Positions 62,885 to 64,000 of a stretch of 64,000 nt of DNA are shown here, piece after piece. Under the pieces are notes generated by a model. That model was not told the origin of the DNA. It saw only the letters and a program-made list of their open reading frames with translations, and made no database searches. Position 1 is the first letter of the stretch. Each line of letters begins with the position of its first letter. The translations under genes were made by a program, and so were the position numbers. This stretch comes from Photobacterium salinisoli (GTDB taxonomy: Bacteria; Pseudomonadota; Gammaproteobacteria; Enterobacterales; Vibrionaceae), in NCBI RefSeq assembly GCF_003614885.1, contig NZ_QZMS01000011.1:1178001-1242000 (forward strand). The letters are read 5' to 3'.

Positions 62885-63433
62885 ATGGCAGAAACAAAAA
62901 GAGGGGTGGGTTACCGCCATCGACGCCTGATTTTGATGATCACAACGATGGCTGTTTTTAGCCTACTTACTGGCTGCAGTACCACAACGCAAGTGCCAGC
63001 GGAAACCCGGGAAATTCATGCCGCGGTTAATCCACTTCCTCAACCACCCCGATCAATTGCCATTAAGCCGCCGACTCCCACGTTTCTTGATGTGTACCAA
63101 AGCTGGAAAGGCACGCCTTACCGTTTAGGGGGAAGCTCCAGACGGGGAATTGACTGCTCCGCATTTGTTCAGCTGACCTATTCTGAAGTTTATCGTCAGA
63201 TGTTGCCCCGCACTACCGCAGAGCAGTCGCAATTGGGTAAGGCTGTCCCCCGCAATAAGGCTAAAAAAGGGGATCTGGTATTTTTCAGAACAGGGCGGAG
63301 CATGCGCCATGTCGGCATCTATCTGGGGAATAATGAATTTCTCCATGCATCCACGTCACAGGGAGTGGTTGTGTCCAGCCTGAACACTCCGTATTGGCAA
63401 CGGGCATTTTGGCAGATTCGTCGTATCCAGTAA
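62885..63433 (+). CDS. NlpC/P60 lipoprotein endopeptidase (MepS-like)
   Basis: ATG 62885 gives 182 residues with lipobox LLTGC (Cys about 31). The NlpC/P60 domain spans about 70-182: catalytic Cys in GIDCSAFVQL, His in RHVGIYLGNNEF and FLHASTSQG. These proteases cut peptidoglycan cross-links, and MepS-like ones allow envelope expansion. A longer start at 62840 exists but the AGAGG-TTGAT site favours 62885. Confidence 0.9.
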   Translation: MAETKRGVGYRHRRLILMITTMAVFSLLTGCSTTTQVPAETREIHAAVNPLPQPPRSIAIKPPTPTFLDVYQSWKGTPYRLGGSSRRGIDCSAFVQLTYSEVYRQMLPRTTAEQSQLGKAVPRNKAKKGDLVFFRTGRSMRHVGIYLGNNEFLHASTSQGVVVSSLNTPYWQRAFWQIRRIQ

Positions 63434-63456
63434 GTTTGTTCGCCTGCCTTTACAAT

Positions 63457-63477
63457 CACCCATGAAATTTATGGGTG
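63457..63477 (+). terminator. Stem-loop after the NlpC/P60 gene
   Basis: Arms CACCCAT and ATGGGTG around GAAATTT, 24 bases past the stop. No U-run follows, so it is a weak terminator or an mRNA-stabilising stem. Confidence 0.5.
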
Positions 63478-63561
63478 TGAAGTTCGCAAAATTGCCGCAC
63501 CCCTTTCATACTTTGGCTGTAGGGCGTTAAGCCCGAGCACTGGATTTCCAGGAGGTGATTT

Positions 63562-64000
63562 ATGGCGATGGCTATGACAGTTGGGCAATTCCTCAACAGC
63601 CATAATGTGGATTTCAGTCTGACGCACCACAGGCATACCGATACATCATTCAGTTCGGCGGTCTCTGCACATGTTCCTACTTCCCAAGTGGCGAAAGCCG
63701 TTTTGCTTAAGGATCAGCAGGGTGATTACCTGATGGCCGTAGTGCCTTCTAACCGCAGGGTAATGATTGATAAAATTAATCGCATAATGGGTAAGCAGTT
63801 CTTTTTGGTGGGTGAGCATGAGTTAACCCAGATCTTTCAGGACTGCGAACCAGGCGCGGTTCCTTCATTGGGACAAGCTTATAAAATCAACATGCTGGTG
63901 GATGATTTACTGCTTGAACAGGATGAACTGTATATCGAATCGGGTGATCATGAAAATCTGATCCACCTTGATAACAAGCAGTTCCATAAAGTGATGCGAG
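63562..64000 (+). CDS. YbaK/prolyl-tRNA editing-domain protein, C-terminus outside the window
   Basis: ATG 63562 after a consensus AGGAGG opens a frame to the window edge (146 codons seen). It reads MTVGQFLNSHNVDFSLTHHR, AHVPTSQVAKAVLLKDQQGDYLMAVVPSNRRV, the YbaK/ProX aminoacyl-tRNA deacylase domain (K in AKAVLLK is usually functional). Such proteins clear mischarged tRNAs or regulate. The second half probably holds another domain. Confidence 0.85.
   Translation, partial: MAMAMTVGQFLNSHNVDFSLTHHRHTDTSFSSAVSAHVPTSQVAKAVLLKDQQGDYLMAVVPSNRRVMIDKINRIMGKQFFLVGEHELTQIFQDCEPGAVPSLGQAYKINMLVDDLLLEQDELYIESGDHENLIHLDNKQFHKVMR

Overview
The window is a chromosomal segment of a gammaproteobacterium. It most resembles a marine Vibrionaceae-type organism (Photobacterium/Grimontia/Enterovibrio-like): VCR-like integron attC sites, an IS10-like element, a YfcZ/YiiS-family protein, ovothiol synthase and a bifunctional ornithine-lipid acyltransferase occur together. 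The genus is inferred, not shown.

Layout. 1-3.6 kb: end of an acyl-CoA synthetase, a CreA-like lipoprotein, a VanZ-like membrane protein and a trypsin-like protease. 3.7-30.4 kb: an almost complete exosortase A (XrtA/PEP-CTERM) exopolysaccharide and protein-sorting locus. It holds prsT, a FemAB-like acyltransferase, a beta-helix protein, a WalW-like deacetylase, a flippase, a small membrane ORF, an O-antigen-ligase-type protein and a long leftward operon (two GT4 glycosyltransferases, amidotransferase, exosortase A/EpsI, XrtA glycosyltransferase, FemAB, polysaccharide deacetylase, priming glycosyltransferase). A divergent rightward operon follows (Wza-like export protein, Wzz-like chain-length protein, tyrosine autokinase, outer-membrane protein, ATPase). 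The sensor kinase and sigma-54 regulator of this system (prsK, prsR) lie at 43.1-46.6 kb. No PEP-CTERM tail was found on any protein here, so the sorted substrates must be encoded elsewhere.

30.4-43.1 kb: an accessory island between the XrtA ATPase and prsR. Its left half (31.0-37.25 kb) is a cassette array without an integrase (a CALIN): seven attC sites whose core heptamers are exact complements of the next one, separating seven single-gene cassettes (TPR, zinc-ribbon membrane protein, two HEPN-like helical proteins, an Mrr-type nuclease and two unknowns). attC5 is split by a decayed IS10-like element. Its right half (37.25-43.1 kb) has a different architecture. Single genes (dps, a membrane protein, a lipocalin, a DUF2071 protein, fic) alternate with a multi-hairpin repeat and with truncated IS110-type transposase 5' ends that stop a few bases before the next gene's ribosome-binding site. 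The hairpins keep pairing through compensatory changes between copies. I regard this repeat and module arrangement as the most interesting object in the window.

46.7-64 kb: ordinary chromosomal genes. These are OlsF-like acyltransferase, META-domain lipoprotein, DUF1289 protein, ovoA, small secreted proteins, a GNAT enzyme, sterol-desaturase-type hydroxylase with an SRPBCC partner, an LRR-like secreted protein, a 3-hydroxyisobutyrate-dehydrogenase-type enzyme, YfcZ/YiiS protein, a PAS-MCP chemoreceptor, a TetR regulator with an alpha/beta-hydrolase sharing an operator motif, PlsC, an NlpC/P60 lipoprotein and the start of a YbaK-type protein. No rRNA, tRNA, CRISPR array or prophage was recognised.
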